Positions 16,109-26,032 of a stretch of 64,000 nucleotides of DNA are shown one piece after another. The position numbers and the translations under genes are program-made. The notes under the pieces are model-generated. The model did no database searches. It saw only the letters and a list, made by a program, of their open reading frames with translations, and was not told the DNA's origin. Source of the DNA: Streptomyces sp. NBC_01262 (GTDB lineage: Bacteria; Actinomycetota; Actinomycetes; Streptomycetales; Streptomycetaceae); contig NZ_CP108462.1 in assembly GCF_036226365.1 (NCBI RefSeq), positions 3,266,501-3,330,500 of the forward strand. The letters are read 5' to 3'. Each line of letters opens with the position of its first letter. The first letter of the stretch is position 1.

Positions 16109-16329
16109 GGTGCCCCCTCCCGGCGCTAGGGCCTGTCCGGCCGATCTTGGTCGGACAGGCCGCGGCGTCTGGTGCGGTGCATCGCAAGGCGCCGGAGCGC
16201 CCGCAGGGTGGTTTCCTGCGGGCGCTCCGGCAACGCCGCGAGGTGCTGCCCGCCGCGCCAGCGGCTGATGTCACTGTGGCGTCGCGGACCCGGCCAAGAT
16301 CGGCCGGACAGGCCCTAGGAGGGGGCACC
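16109..16329. terminator. Terminator-like stem-loop interrupted by a repeat element
   Basis: Two perfectly complementary 12-nt arms, GGTGCCCCCTCC (16109-16120) and GGAGGGGGCACC (16318-16329), flank repeat copy B. Without the insert they would form a GC-rich hairpin of a few-nt loop just after the lon stop (16349, leftward), in the right place for the lon terminator. The element therefore seems to have landed in the loop. With the insert in place the long internal palindromes could still fold, so termination may persist. Confidence 0.55.
16126..16318. repeat. MITE-like interspersed repeat, copy B
   Basis: 193-bp element, inverted relative to copy A at 1039-1226. Terminal inverted repeats are perfect over 25 bp (they begin CTAGGGCCTGTCC), and an internal copy of the end sequence follows at 16145-16160. 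The central hairpin has a perfect 17-bp stem including GCCCGCAGG (16199-16207) / CCTGCGGGC (16215-16223). Two stem positions differ from copy A by paired changes (A-T to G-C), so the structure is conserved. No coding capacity. Confidence 0.75.
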
Positions 16330-16348
16330 GCGTCCGGTCGCGTCCGGC

Positions 16349-18778
16349 TCAGGCCGCGACCGGGGCCTGGGAGGCTCCCAGATCCGCCACGGCCGGCTCC
16401 AGCGCGAGCTGGAGCACCTCGCGGACGTCGGAGACCGGGTGGACCTCCAGCCGCTCCAGGACCTCGGCGGGGACGTCGTCCAGGTCGGCCTCGTTCCGCT
16501 TGGGGATCACGACGGTCGTGATCCCGGCGCGGTGTGCGGCGAGCAGCTTCTGCTTGAGGCCGCCGATCGGCAGCACGCGGCCGGTCAGCGAGACCTCACC
16601 GGTCATGGCCACGTCGGTGCGGACCCGCCGCCCGGACAGCAGCGAGGCGAGAGCCGTCGTCATGGTGATGCCGGCACTGGGCCCGTCCTTGGGGATGCCG
16701 CCCGCCGGGACGTGCAGGTGGACGCCGCGCTCCTTCAGGTCGGCCACCGGCAGCTCCAGTTCGGCGCCGTGGCTGCGCAGGAAGGACAGCGCGATCTGCG
16801 CGGACTCCTTCATGACCTCGCCGAGCTGGCCGGTGAGCTGCAGCCCGCTCCCGCCGGTCTCCGGGTCGGCCAGCGACGCCTCGATGTAGAGGACGTCACC
16901 GCCCGCGCCCGTCACCGCGAGCCCGGTGGAGACGCCGGGCACCGCCGTACGCCGCTCCTGCGGGTTCTGGAGGGCCTCCGGGACGTGGTGGGGCCGTCCG
17001 ATGAGCGCGCGCAGATCGTCCGGGCCGACCGTGAAGGGCAGCTTCTGGTCGCCCAGTTCGTGCTGGGCCGCGATCTTGCGCAGGATGCGGGCGAGCGAGC
17101 GCTCCAGGGTGCGTACGCCCGCTTCGCGGGTGTACTCGCCGGCGAGCCTGCGCAGCGCCTCGTCCTCGACGGTGACCTCGCCGTCGGTGAGGCCGGCCCG
17201 CTCCAGCTGGCGCGGGAGCAGGTGGTCGCGGGCGATGGTGACCTTCTCGTCCTCGGTGTAGCCGTCGAGCCGGACCAGCTCCATGCGGTCGAGCAGCGGC
17301 TCGGGGATGGCGTCCAGGACGTTGGCGGTGGCGAGGAACACCACATCGCTCAGGTCGAGTTCGACCTCCAGGTAGTGGTCCCGGAAGGTGTGGTTCTGGG
17401 CCGGGTCCAGGACTTCGAGCAGGGCCGCCGCCGGGTCGCCCCGGTAGTCCGAGCCGACCTTGTCGATCTCGTCCAGCAGCACGACCGGGTTCATGGACCC
17501 GGCCTCCTTGATGGCCCGTACGATCCGCCCGGGCAGCGCCCCGACGTACGTACGCCGGTGGCCCCGGATCTCCGCCTCGTCCCGTACGCCGCCCAGCGCG
17601 ACGCGTACGAACTTCCGCCCCATGGCTCGCGCCACGGACTCGCCCAGCGAGGTCTTGCCGACGCCGGGCGGCCCGACCAGCGCCAGCACGGCTCCGGCCC
17701 GCCGTCCGCCGATGACGCCCAGTCCGCGGTCGGCGCGGCGCTTGCGCACGGCCAGGTATTCGGTGATCCGCTCCTTGACGTCGTCCAGCCCCGCGTGGTC
17801 GGCGTCCAGGACGGCCCGCGCGCCGGGGATGTCGTAGGCGTCCTCTGTCATGGTGCTCCACGGCAGCTCCAGGACGGTGTCCAGCCAGGTGCGGATCCAC
17901 GAGCCCTCGGGGGACGCGTCGCTGGACCGCTCCAGCTTGTCGACCTCCTTGAGCGCGGCCTCCCGGACCTTCTCCGGCAGGTCGGCGGACTCCACCCGGG
18001 CCCGGTAGTCCTCGGACTCGTTCTCGGGGTCGCCGTTGAGCTCGGCCAGCTCCTTGCGTACGGCTTCGAGCTGCTGGCGGAGCAGGAACTCGCGCTGCTG
18101 CTTCTCCATGCCCTCCTGGACGTCCTTGCGGATGGTGTCCGCGACGTCCTGCTCGGCGAGGTGGTCGCGCAGCGTGGTGATGGCGAGCTTCAGCCTGGCC
18201 ACCGGGTCGGTGGTCTCCAGCAGCTCGACGCGCTGCTTGGTGGTCAGGAAGCCCGAGTAACCGGAGTTGTCGGCCAGCTGCGACACATCGTCGATCTGCT
18301 GGACCCGGTCCACGATCTGCCATGCCCCGCGCTTGCGCAGCCAGCTGGTCGCCAGCGCCTTGTACTCCTTGACGAGCTCCGCCACGGTCCCCGGGGCCTC
18401 GGTGGGCGCCGGCTCCGTGAGCTGCGTCCCCTCCACCCACAGCGCCGAGCCGAGCCCCGTCGTACCGGCCCCGATCCGGACCCGGCTCACGCCACGGATC
18501 ACGGCTCCGGGATCGCCGTCCGACAGCCTTCCGACCTGCTCGACGGTGCCGAGCGTGCCGACGGCCGCGTAGTTCCCGTCGACCCGGGGAACGAGCAGCA
18601 CCCGAGGTTTGTTGCGACCACCGTCGGCGCGCTGCGCCGCCTGCGCGGCCTCGACCGCTGCGCGCACCTCTGCGTCGGTCAGATCCAGCGGCACGACCAT
18701 GCCGGGCAGGACGACCGCGTCGTCCAGCGGCAGGACGGGCAGGGTGAGCGGCGCGGACGACGAAGACGAGTTAGCCAT
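16349..18778 (-). CDS. lon: ATP-dependent protease Lon, 809 aa
   Basis: Cytosolic AAA+ protease that degrades misfolded and regulatory proteins. N-terminal substrate-binding domain (LPVLPLDDAVVLPGMVVPL) to ~300, Walker A GPPGVGKTSLG near residue 366, Walker B VVLLDEIDKVG, sensor segment FLATANVLDAIP, and the C-terminal protease domain with PKDGPSAG (nucleophile Ser near 700) and GGLKQKLLAA (catalytic Lys near 743). Length is normal for Lon. ATG 18778 with a GGGAGAGA ribosome site. A HAIR-type inverted repeat 22 nt upstream indicates repression by HspR, as described for lon in Streptomyces. Confidence 0.97.
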   Translation of the reverse strand: MANSSSSSAPLTLPVLPLDDAVVLPGMVVPLDLTDAEVRAAVEAAQAAQRADGGRNKPRVLLVPRVDGNYAAVGTLGTVEQVGRLSDGDPGAVIRGVSRVRIGAGTTGLGSALWVEGTQLTEPAPTEAPGTVAELVKEYKALATSWLRKRGAWQIVDRVQQIDDVSQLADNSGYSGFLTTKQRVELLETTDPVARLKLAITTLRDHLAEQDVADTIRKDVQEGMEKQQREFLLRQQLEAVRKELAELNGDPENESEDYRARVESADLPEKVREAALKEVDKLERSSDASPEGSWIRTWLDTVLELPWSTMTEDAYDIPGARAVLDADHAGLDDVKERITEYLAVRKRRADRGLGVIGGRRAGAVLALVGPPGVGKTSLGESVARAMGRKFVRVALGGVRDEAEIRGHRRTYVGALPGRIVRAIKEAGSMNPVVLLDEIDKVGSDYRGDPAAALLEVLDPAQNHTFRDHYLEVELDLSDVVFLATANVLDAIPEPLLDRMELVRLDGYTEDEKVTIARDHLLPRQLERAGLTDGEVTVEDEALRRLAGEYTREAGVRTLERSLARILRKIAAQHELGDQKLPFTVGPDDLRALIGRPHHVPEALQNPQERRTAVPGVSTGLAVTGAGGDVLYIEASLADPETGGSGLQLTGQLGEVMKESAQIALSFLRSHGAELELPVADLKERGVHLHVPAGGIPKDGPSAGITMTTALASLLSGRRVRTDVAMTGEVSLTGRVLPIGGLKQKLLAAHRAGITTVVIPKRNEADLDDVPAEVLERLEVHPVSDVREVLQLALEPAVADLGASQAPVAA

Positions 18779-18799
18779 GATCTCTCCCTAAGCAATCAA

Positions 18800-18820
18800 G
18801 TTGAGCTATGCAGACTCAAT
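18800..18820 (-). promoter_or_regulatory. HAIR-type operator (HspR site) upstream of lon
   Basis: GTTGAGC-N7-ACTCAAT on the plus strand; the HspR-associated inverted repeat has the consensus CTTGAGT-N7-ACTCAAG. Five of seven bases in the left arm and six of seven in the right arm match, and the spacer is exactly 7. Located 22-42 nt before the lon start, where binding would block the promoter. Confidence 0.75.
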
Positions 18821-19147
18821 GCTTCTGATGCCGCTGGTGTTCCCCGACGCGTGTTCGCCCTGAGCGATCGACAGCCGGCCGACAGTCGGGCAGGGCGCGA
18901 CTGCCACCGGGAGGGTTACTGGGGGTATGGTCTGCGCAGCCGCGGGCCGCCTTCGAGGAGGCACCGCGGGCGACGGCATTCCAGCAGGTCCGGACCATTG
19001 AGACCTGCGTGAATCCACGCGAAACGGGGCGTTCCGGATCTCGCGCATCCGGCATTCAGGCCCATGTGGCCTCGGCTGCAACCGGGCCCGTACGCTGCAT
19101 GGTCATCACACACACAACCGACAGCAATCAACCATGGGGGACTGGAC
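18821..19147. other. Divergent intergenic region lon / response regulator
   Basis: About 330 nt between the HAIR site and the response-regulator gene. Short open frames on both strands show no recognisable product or ribosome site. It presumably carries the promoter of the two-component operon; no convincing hexamers found. Confidence 0.35.
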
Positions 19148-19888
19148 ATGGACGGCACCAATCCGAATCACGGCGACGCCGGCGCGGTCACGCCCGGCGC
19201 GCAGCGGCGGGTGCTGGTGGTGGAGGACGACCCGACGATCGCCGACTCGATCGCGGCCCGTCTGCGGGCCGAGGGCTTCCAGCTCCGGACGGCCGGGGAC
19301 GGCCCCAGCGCGGTGGACCTGGCACTCGCCTGGCAGCCCGACCTGCTGGTGCTCGACGTGATGCTGCCCGGCTACGACGGCCTTGAGGTCTGCCGCCGGG
19401 TCCAGGCGTCCCGCCCCGTCCCCGTGCTGATGCTCACCGCCCGTGATGACGAGACGGACATGCTGGTCGGGCTCGGCGTCGGCGCCGACGACTACATGAC
19501 CAAGCCGTTCTCCATGCGCGAGCTGGCCGCCCGGGTGCACGTCCTGCTGCGCCGCGTCGAGCGCGCCACGATCGCCGCCCGCGACCCGCGCGGCGGCAAT
19601 CTGCACCTGGGCGACCTGGAGATCGACAACGCCCAGCGCCGGGTCCGGGTGCGCGGCAGCGACGTCCACCTCACCCCCACCGAGTTCGACCTCCTGGTCT
19701 GCCTGGCCCAGCAGCCGCGCGCCGTGCTGTCGCGCGAGCAGCTGCTCGCCGAGGTCTGGGACTGGGCGGACGCCTCCGGCACCCGTACCGTCGACAGTCA
19801 CGTCAAGGCGCTGCGGCGGAAGATCGGCGCCGATCGCATCCGTACGGTGCACGGAGTCGGCTACGCGCTGGAAACGCCCGCGCCGTAG
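19148..19888 (+). CDS. Two-component response regulator, OmpR/PhoB family, 246 aa
   Basis: Receiver domain at residues 20-135: acidic pair VVEDDPT, phospho-acceptor Asp70 in LDVMLPGYDG, MLTARD (conserved Thr) and KPFSMREL (conserved Lys). The winged-helix C-terminal domain follows from ~150: LTPTEFDLLVCLAQQPRAV, REQLLAEVWDW, RTVDSHVKALRRKIG and VHGVGYAL. ATG 19148 follows GGGGGACTGGAC; the extra N-terminal frame to 19064 has no family similarity. Coexpressed with the kinase 64 nt downstream. Target genes unknown. Confidence 0.95.
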   Translation: MDGTNPNHGDAGAVTPGAQRRVLVVEDDPTIADSIAARLRAEGFQLRTAGDGPSAVDLALAWQPDLLVLDVMLPGYDGLEVCRRVQASRPVPVLMLTARDDETDMLVGLGVGADDYMTKPFSMRELAARVHVLLRRVERATIAARDPRGGNLHLGDLEIDNAQRRVRVRGSDVHLTPTEFDLLVCLAQQPRAVLSREQLLAEVWDWADASGTRTVDSHVKALRRKIGADRIRTVHGVGYALETPAP

Positions 19889-19893
19889 TCTCC

Positions 19894-19923
19894 CGTAGCT
19901 CCGAAGCTCCGTAGCTCCGAAGC
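19894..19923 (+). repeat. Short tandem repeat between response regulator and kinase genes
   Basis: A 16-nt unit (CGTAGCTCCGAAGCTC) is repeated almost twice (19894-19909 and 19910-19923) in the 64-nt spacer of the operon. It can pair partly with itself (AGCT-containing); a role in mRNA processing or simple slippage is possible. Confidence 0.6.
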
Positions 19924-19952
19924 CGCGCAGCACGAGGAGGGGAACGCAGGAG

Positions 19953-21089
19953 ATGGCCAGAGCCGAGCCCGCGGTTCGCAGCGGTCGCGCCACGACCACC
20001 ACCACCGCCGCCACCTGGCGCGCGCAGGTGTGGGAGGCGCTGCGGCCCTACGACCCGTTCCGGTCGATCAAGGCGGCGCTGCAGGTGCTGGTGGTCGTGT
20101 CGGTGCTGATCACGACACTGCTGGTCTTCATAGCGATGGAGTCCAAGACCGGCATACGCATCATCACGATCTTCTCGATCATCGCGTGCCTGCTCATCAC
20201 CCAGTTCGTGGCGCACGGCCTCACCGCCCCGCTGCGCGAGATGACCGCCGTCACCAAGGCGATGGCCAGCGGCGACTACGGCCGGCGCGTCGCCATCGTG
20301 CGGCGGGACGAGGTCGGCGGGCTCGCCGACGCGTTCAACCTCATGGCCGCCGACCTGGAATCGGTCGACCGGCACCGCAAGGAACTCGTGGCGAATGTCT
20401 CACATGAGCTGCGTACGCCCATCGCCGCGCTCCGCGCCGTCCTGGAGAACGTCGTGGACGGCGTCGTCGACGCCGACCCCGAGACCATGCGCACCGCGCT
20501 GGCCCAGACCGAACGGCTGAGCCGGCTGGTCAGCCAGCTGCTCGACCTCTCCCGGCTCGACAGCGGCGTCGTCCTGCTGGACGCCAAGCGGTTCGAGGTC
20601 TGGCCCTACCTGGCCGCCGTCATCAAGACCGCCAGCCTCGGCCTCCAGGGCGGCCCCGGCGCCGGTACGCGGGCCCGCGCCGACGTCCACCTGCACCTGG
20701 ACGTCTCACCGCCCGAGCTGACCGCCTACGCCGACGCCGAGCGGCTCCACCAGGTCGTGGCCAACCTCGTCGACAACGCCGTCAAGCACAGCCCGCCCAG
20801 CGGCCGCGTCACCGTACGCGCCCGGCGCGGCGCCGGCCCCGGCAGCCTGGATCTGGAGGTCCTGGACGAGGGCCCCGGCATTCCCGCCGCCGAGCGCGGC
20901 CGGGTCTTCGAACGCTTCAACCGCGGCGGTGCCCGCGCCTCCGGCCCGGCCGACGGCGGCACCGGTCTCGGCCTCGCCATCGCCCGCTGGGCGGTCGACC
21001 TCCACGGCGGGGCGATCCTGGTCGCCGAGTCGCCCCGAGGGTGCCGCATCCGGGTGACCCTGCCGGGCTCGGGCACGGCGGCGTCCTGA
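19953..21089 (+). CDS. Sensor histidine kinase, 378 aa
   Basis: Membrane kinase partner of the preceding response regulator. Two closely spaced membrane segments (about residues 45-65 and 68-88) leave almost no extracellular loop, so the signal is probably intramembrane or cytosolic. HAMP domain (LTAPLREMTAVTKAMASGDY), phospho-acceptor His151 in VSHELRTPIAAL, N box LVDNAVKHSPP, G1 LDEGPGIPAAE, F box VFERFNRGG and G2 GGTGLGLAIARW. ATG 19953 preceded by GCAGGAG. A short His-kinase core with intact motifs suggests normal autophosphorylation. Confidence 0.95.
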   Translation: MARAEPAVRSGRATTTTTAATWRAQVWEALRPYDPFRSIKAALQVLVVVSVLITTLLVFIAMESKTGIRIITIFSIIACLLITQFVAHGLTAPLREMTAVTKAMASGDYGRRVAIVRRDEVGGLADAFNLMAADLESVDRHRKELVANVSHELRTPIAALRAVLENVVDGVVDADPETMRTALAQTERLSRLVSQLLDLSRLDSGVVLLDAKRFEVWPYLAAVIKTASLGLQGGPGAGTRARADVHLHLDVSPPELTAYADAERLHQVVANLVDNAVKHSPPSGRVTVRARRGAGPGSLDLEVLDEGPGIPAAERGRVFERFNRGGARASGPADGGTGLGLAIARWAVDLHGGAILVAESPRGCRIRVTLPGSGTAAS

Positions 21090-21291
21090 CGACGGCGTTC
21101 TGACGGCGGCGGCGCCGCCCCGACCGTAGCCGATTCGGGACGTCATTCCCGCCGAAACTTACCCCGAAACCAGCCTTCCGGTGTGACTTAGGCGACGACT
21201 GCCCCCCGGGCCTGCATGAAGGGCCCCGGTAGGCGTAGCCTTTATTTCCGCTGTCCATCACCTTGTGAAGCGGAAGAGGGCGGTTGCCGCC

Positions 21292-24200
21292 GTGTCGCCA
21301 CAGTCCCCCAATAGCTCGAGCGTCTCGACCGACACCGACGGGCAGGGCAAGAGCCCTGCCCCCGGGTTCGGAGCCAATGAGTGGCTCGTCGATGAGATCT
21401 ACCAGCAGTACCTCCAGGACCCGAACTCGGTAGACCGAGCCTGGTGGGACTTCTTTGCCGATTACAAGCCAGGAACGGACACCGGGTCCGCCGTGGCCGC
21501 GTCCGCGGCGTCGCCGGCTCCGGCCCCTGCCGCGTCTCCGGCCCCCGCGCCGGTGACCGCCGCGGTGCCGACCCCGGCTCCCGCTCCGGCCGCCCCCGCT
21601 CCCGTAGCGGCGGCCCCGAAGCCGGCCGCCAAGCCGGCCGCGAAGGCCCCGGCCAAGGCGGCCCCGGCCGCCGAGGGCGGTTCGGGTACGGAGTACGTCA
21701 CGCTGCGCGGCCCGTCCGCGGCGGTGGCGAAGAACATGAACGCCTCGCTGGAGCTGCCCACGGCCACGTCCGTGCGCGCGATCCCGGTGAAGCTGCTCTT
21801 CGACAACCGGATCGTGATCAACAACCACCTGAAGCGCGCTCGCGGCGGCAAGGTGTCCTTCACGCACGTCATCGGCTACGCGATGGTGCAGGCGCTGAAG
21901 ATCATGCCGACGATGAACCACTCCTTCGCGGAGCGGGACGGCAAGCCGACGCTGGTCAAGCCCGAGCACGTCAACCTGGGCCTGGCCATCGACCTGGTGA
22001 AGCCCAACGGCGACCGCCAGCTGGTCGTCGCGGCCATCAAGAAGGCCGAGACGCTCAACTTCTTCGAGTTCTGGCAGGCCTACGAGGACATCGTCCGCCG
22101 CGCCCGCGCGAACAAGCTGACGATGGACGACTTCACCGGCGTCACCGCGTCCCTCACCAACCCCGGCGGCATCGGCACCGTGCACTCCGTGCCGCGCCTG
22201 ATGCCCGGACAGGGCCTCATCCTCGGCGTCGGCTCGATGGACTACCCGGCCGAGTTCCAGGGCACCTCCCAGGACACCCTGAACAAGCTGGGCATCTCCA
22301 AGGTGATGACCCTCACCTCGACGTACGACCACCGCGTGATCCAGGGCGCCGCCTCCGGCGAGTTCCTGCGGATCATGAACCAGCTCCTGCTGGGCGAGAA
22401 CGGCTTCTTCGACGACATCTTCGAGGCGCTGCGGATCCCGTACGAGCCGGTCCGCTGGCTCAAGGACATCGACGTCTCCCACGACGACGACGTCACCAAG
22501 GCCGCCCGCGTCTTCGAGCTGATCCACTCCTACCGGGTCCGCGGCCACGTCATGGCCGACACCGACCCCCTGGAGTACCGCCAGCGCAAGCACCCCGACC
22601 TCGATGTCATCGAGCACGGGCTCACCCTGTGGGACCTGGAGCGCGAGTTCGCCGTCGGCGGCTTCGCCGGCAAGTCGATGATGAAGCTCCGCGACATCCT
22701 CGGCGTACTGCGCGACTCGTACTGCCGCACCGTCGGCGTCGAGTTCATGCACATCCAGGACCCCAAGCAGCGCCGCTGGATCCAGGACCGCGTCGAGCGC
22801 CAGCACTCCAAGCCCGAGCGCGACGAGCAGCTGCGCATCCTGCGCCGCCTGAACGCCGCTGAGGCTTTCGAGACCTTCCTGCAGACGAAGTACGTCGGCC
22901 AGAAGCGCTTCTCGCTGGAGGGCGGCGAGTCCGTCATCCCGCTGCTGGACGCGGTCATCGACGCCGCCGCCGAGTCGCGCCTGGACGAGGTCGTCATCGG
23001 CATGGCCCACCGCGGCCGGCTCAACGTCCTCGCCAACATCGTCGGCAAGTCGTACGCCCAGATCTTCCGCGAGTTCGAGGGCAACCTCGACCCGAAGTCG
23101 ATGCACGGCTCCGGCGACGTGAAGTACCACCTGGGCTCCCAGGGCACCTTCACCGGCCTGGACGGCGAGCAGATCACCGTCTCGCTGGCCGCGAACCCCT
23201 CCCACCTGGAGGCCGTCGACCCGATCGTCGAGGGCATCGCGCGGGCCAAGCAGGACATCATCAACAAGGCCGGCACCGACTTCACCGTCATGCCGGTGGT
23301 CCTGCACGGTGACGCGGCCTTCGCGGGCCAGGGCGTCGTCGCGGAGACCCTCAACATGTCGCAGCTGCGCGGCTACCGCACCGGCGGCACCGTGCACATC
23401 GTGATCAACAACCAGGTCGGCTTCACCGCCGCCCCGGCCGAGTCGCGCTCGTCGATGTACTGCACCGACGTGGCCCGCATGATCGAGGCGCCGATCTTCC
23501 ACGTCAACGGCGACGACCCGGAGGCCGTGGTGCGCGTCGCGCGCCTCGCCTTCGAGTTCCGCCAGGCGTTCAACAAGGACGTCGTGATCGACCTGGTCTG
23601 CTACCGCCGCCGCGGTCACAACGAGGCCGACAACCCGTCCTTCACCCAGCCCCTGATGTACGACCTGATCGACAAGAAGCGCTCGGTGCGCAAGCTCTAC
23701 ACCGAGTCCCTCATCGGCCGGGGCGACATCACCCTGGAAGAGGCCGAGCAGGCCCTCCAGGACTACCAGGGCCAGCTGGAGAAGGTCTTCACCGAGGTCC
23801 GCGAGGCCACCGCCCCGGCCGCCCCGGCGACCGAGGAGACGGCCACCCCGCTCCCCGACTTCCCGGTCCCGGTCGAAACGGCCATCAGCCAGGAGACCGT
23901 CAAGCGCATCGCGGCCGCCCAGGTCAACCTCCCCGACCGCCTCACCGTCCACCCGCGCCTGCTCCCGCAGCTCCAGCGCCGGGCGGCCTCCGTCGAGGAC
24001 GGCACCATCGACTGGGCCATGGGCGAGACCCTCGCCTTCGGCTCCCTGCTGATGGAGGGCACCCCGGTCCGCCTCGCCGGCCAGGACTCCCGCCGTGGCA
24101 CCTTCGGCCAGCGGCACGCCGTCCTCGTCGACCGCGAGACCGGCGAGGACTACACCCCGCTGCTCTACCTCTCCGAGGACCAGGCCCGCTACAACGTCTA

Positions 24201-25056
24201 CGACTCGCTGCTCAGCGAGTACGCGGCGATGGGCTTCGAGTACGGCTACTCCCTCGCCCGCCCGGACGCCCTCGTGCTGTGGGAGGCCCAGTTCGGCGAC
24301 TTCGTCAACGGCGCCTCCACCATCGTCGACGAGTTCATCTCCTCCGCCGAGCAGAAGTGGGGCCAGACCTCCGGCGTCACCCTGCTCCTCCCCCACGGCT
24401 ACGAGGGCCAGGGCCCGGACCACTCCTCGGCCCGCATCGAGCGCTTCCTCCAGCTGTGCGCCCAGAACAACATGACGGTCGCGGCTCCCTCCACCCCGGC
24501 GAGCTACTTCCACCTCCTGCGCTGGCAGGTGCACAACCCGCACCACAAGCCGCTCATCGTCTTCACCCCGAAGTCGATGCTCCGCCTCAAGGCCGCCACC
24601 TCGCGCGTCGAGGACTTCACCAACGGCGCCTTCCAGCCCGTCATCGGTGACTCGACCGTGAACCCCGAGGACGTCCGCAAGGTCGTCTTCTGCTCCGGCA
24701 AGGTCTACTACGACCTCGTCGCCGAGCGCACCAAGCGCGGCAACACCGACACCGCCTTCATCCGCATCGAGCGCCTCTACCCCCTCCCCGGCGTAGAGCT
24801 CCAGGCGGCCCTCGCCCCCTTCACCAAGGCCCAGAAGTACGTCTGGGCCCAGGACGAGCCCGCCAACCAGGGCGCCTGGCCCTTCATCGCCCTCAACCTC
24901 ATCGACCACCTCGACCTCGTCCTCGGCGCCGCCCCCGACAACGCCGACCGCCTGCGTCGCGTCTCCCGTCCGGCCTCCTCCTCGCCGGCCGTGGGCTCCG
25001 CCAAGCGCCACCTGCAGCAGCAGGAGGAACTGCTCCGCGAGGTCTTCGAGCTCTGA
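21292..25056 (+). CDS. kgd: Multifunctional 2-oxoglutarate dehydrogenase E1/E2 (Kgd/SucA-type), 1254 aa
   Basis: TCA-cycle enzyme fusing the E2 succinyltransferase-like domain and the thiamine-diphosphate E1, as typical for actinobacteria. N-terminal [16 protein letters not shown] leader that in the family binds E1o partners, an Ala/Pro linker at ~70-140, acyltransferase domain with [10 protein letters not shown] near residue 343 (catalytic His), then E1 with [13 protein letters not shown] near 568, [17 protein letters not shown] (ThDP/Mg) and a transketolase-like pyrimidine domain. GTG 21292 gives the familiar N-terminus MSPQSP; an in-frame GTG at 21265 lies upstream. Regulated post-translationally by the FHA protein GarA/OdhI in relatives. 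Confidence 0.96.
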   Translation: MSPQSPNSSSVSTDTDGQGKSPAPGFGANEWLVDEIYQQYLQDPNSVDRAWWDFFADYKPGTDTGSAVAASAASPAPAPAASPAPAPVTAAVPTPAPAPAAPAPVAAAPKPAAKPAAKAPAKAAPAAEGGSGTEYVTLRGPSAAVAKNMNASLELPTATSVRAIPVKLLFDNRIVINNHLKRARGGKVSFTHVIGYAMVQALKIMPTMNHSFAERDGKPTLVKPEHVNLGLAIDLVKPNGDRQLVVAAIKKAETLNFFEFWQAYEDIVRRARANKLTMDDFTGVTASLTNPGGIGTVHSVPRLMPGQGLILGVGSMDYPAEFQGTSQDTLNKLGISKVMTLTSTYDHRVIQGAASGEFLRIMNQLLLGENGFFDDIFEALRIPYEPVRWLKDIDVSHDDDVTKAARVFELIHSYRVRGHVMADTDPLEYRQRKHPDLDVIEHGLTLWDLEREFAVGGFAGKSMMKLRDILGVLRDSYCRTVGVEFMHIQDPKQRRWIQDRVERQHSKPERDEQLRILRRLNAAEAFETFLQTKYVGQKRFSLEGGESVIPLLDAVIDAAAESRLDEVVIGMAHRGRLNVLANIVGKSYAQIFREFEGNLDPKSMHGSGDVKYHLGSQGTFTGLDGEQITVSLAANPSHLEAVDPIVEGIARAKQDIINKAGTDFTVMPVVLHGDAAFAGQGVVAETLNMSQLRGYRTGGTVHIVINNQVGFTAAPAESRSSMYCTDVARMIEAPIFHVNGDDPEAVVRVARLAFEFRQAFNKDVVIDLVCYRRRGHNEADNPSFTQPLMYDLIDKKRSVRKLYTESLIGRGDITLEEAEQALQDYQGQLEKVFTEVREATAPAAPATEETATPLPDFPVPVETAISQETVKRIAAAQVNLPDRLTVHPRLLPQLQRRAASVEDGTIDWAMGETLAFGSLLMEGTPVRLAGQDSRRGTFGQRHAVLVDRETGEDYTPLLYLSEDQARYNVYDSLLSEYAAMGFEYGYSLARPDALVLWEAQFGDFVNGASTIVDEFISSAEQKWGQTSGVTLLLPHGYEGQGPDHSSARIERFLQLCAQNNMTVAAPSTPASYFHLLRWQVHNPHHKPLIVFTPKSMLRLKAATSRVEDFTNGAFQPVIGDSTVNPEDVRKVVFCSGKVYYDLVAERTKRGNTDTAFIRIERLYPLPGVELQAALAPFTKAQKYVWAQDEPANQGAWPFIALNLIDHLDLVLGAAPDNADRLRRVSRPASSSPAVGSAKRHLQQQEELLREVFEL

Positions 25057-25064
25057 CCAACGCC

Positions 25065-25106
25065 GAGGGGCCGGTACCGCGAGTGAGATCGCGGTACCGG
25101 CCCCTC
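25065..25106 (+). terminator. Strong stem-loop terminator after kgd
   Basis: Perfect 17-bp stem (25065-25081 / 25090-25106, GAGGGGCCGGTACCGCG) with an 8-nt loop, 8 nt after the kgd stop. It lacks a U-run, usual for Streptomyces. It also lies 14 nt from the stop of the convergent methyltransferase gene and can serve both. Confidence 0.85.
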
Positions 25107-25119
25107 CGCATTGTCAGGG

Positions 25120-25932
25120 TCAGGGCTTACGGGCCAGACCGCCGTGCTCACCGATGACCTCGGGCGCAGACGAAGCCTCCGAACGCCAGAGAGGCACCGA
25201 GACAACCCCCGGGTCGAGCAGCTCCAGCCCGTCGAAGAAGGACGTGATCTCCTCCACGCTGCGCAGGTTGTACGGGACCGCACCGCTTTCGTTGTACGCG
25301 TCCTGCGCCTGCTCGAAAACGGGGTCGATGCCACGGGAACCGTCATTGATGGACAGGTAACTGCCGGACGGCAGCGCCCCCATCAACTTGCTGACGATCG
25401 ACCGGGCCTCGTCGTAGTCCGCAACGTGGCCCAGGATGTTGCTGAGAATGAGCGCGGTGGGCCGGCTGAAGTCCAGCGTCTCCGCAGCCGCCGCCAGGAT
25501 GCGGTCCGGGTCCAGCACATTCGAGTCGATGTACGCCGTCGCCCCCTCCGGCGTCGAGTAGAGCAGCGCCCGCGCGTGCGCCAGGACCAACGGGTCATTG
25601 TCCACGTACACGATCCGGGCCTCAGGCGCGATCCGCTGGGCGACCTCGTGGGTGTTCTCGGCCGTCGGCAGGCCCGTCCCCACGTCCAGGAACTGCCGGA
25701 TCCCCGCCTCTGCCACCAAGTACGTGATGTTGCGGCTCAGGAAGGCACGACTGCTGCGGGCGATCGTGACGATCCCGGGGAAGACAGCCGTATACGCGTC
25801 ACCGGCCTCCTCATCAACGGGATAGTTGTCCTTCCCGCCCAACCAGTAGTTCCAGATCCGCGCCGAGTGCGGCACCGACGTGTCTATCTTGTGCTGCGCC
25901 GGTGATTCGGGCGCGGAGGCGTGTTCGGTCAT
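25120..25932 (-). CDS. SAM-dependent methyltransferase, DUF574 (Methyltransf_19) family, 270 aa
   Basis: Member of the actinobacterial DUF574 family, very numerous in Streptomyces. Family signatures: DTSVPHSARIWNYWLGGKDNY (two pieces of it) at residues 18-38, FLSRNITYLV, the SAM loop FLDVGTGLPT near 86, VYVDNDPLVLAHARALL and DGSRG with a C-terminal GLELLDPGVV. Substrate unknown; some members accompany regulators of development. ATG 25932. Stands alone between kgd and the conflict island, which is also leftward; 100 nt separate it from the end of the FxsT gene, so readthrough from the island is possible. Confidence 0.93.
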   Translation of the reverse strand: MTEHASAPESPAQHKIDTSVPHSARIWNYWLGGKDNYPVDEEAGDAYTAVFPGIVTIARSSRAFLSRNITYLVAEAGIRQFLDVGTGLPTAENTHEVAQRIAPEARIVYVDNDPLVLAHARALLYSTPEGATAYIDSNVLDPDRILAAAAETLDFSRPTALILSNILGHVADYDEARSIVSKLMGALPSGSYLSINDGSRGIDPVFEQAQDAYNESGAVPYNLRSVEEITSFFDGLELLDPGVVSVPLWRSEASSAPEVIGEHGGLARKP

Positions 25933-26032
25933 GAGGCTGCGTCCGTCTTTCAGTCGAGGCGTGGTGTTTCACCGCACGACATGTGTATCCCAACGGCCCG
26001 CCCCAGGACACCAGTTCACGTTTCTCCGACGG

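Noticed and set aside
16439..19012. 857-codon open frame on the plus strand across lon
   Set aside because: Antisense shadow of lon, whose frame carries every expected Lon motif.
18806..19161. Several minus-strand frames of 79-91 codons between lon and the response regulator
   Set aside because: No ribosome sites, no motifs, biased composition; they overlap the HAIR operator and promoter region.
20917..25011. 1364-codon open frame on the minus strand across kgd
   Set aside because: Antisense shadow of kgd; high-GC third positions suppress stops. Composition (runs of Val/Gly/Glu/Asp/His) is not protein-like and there is no motif.
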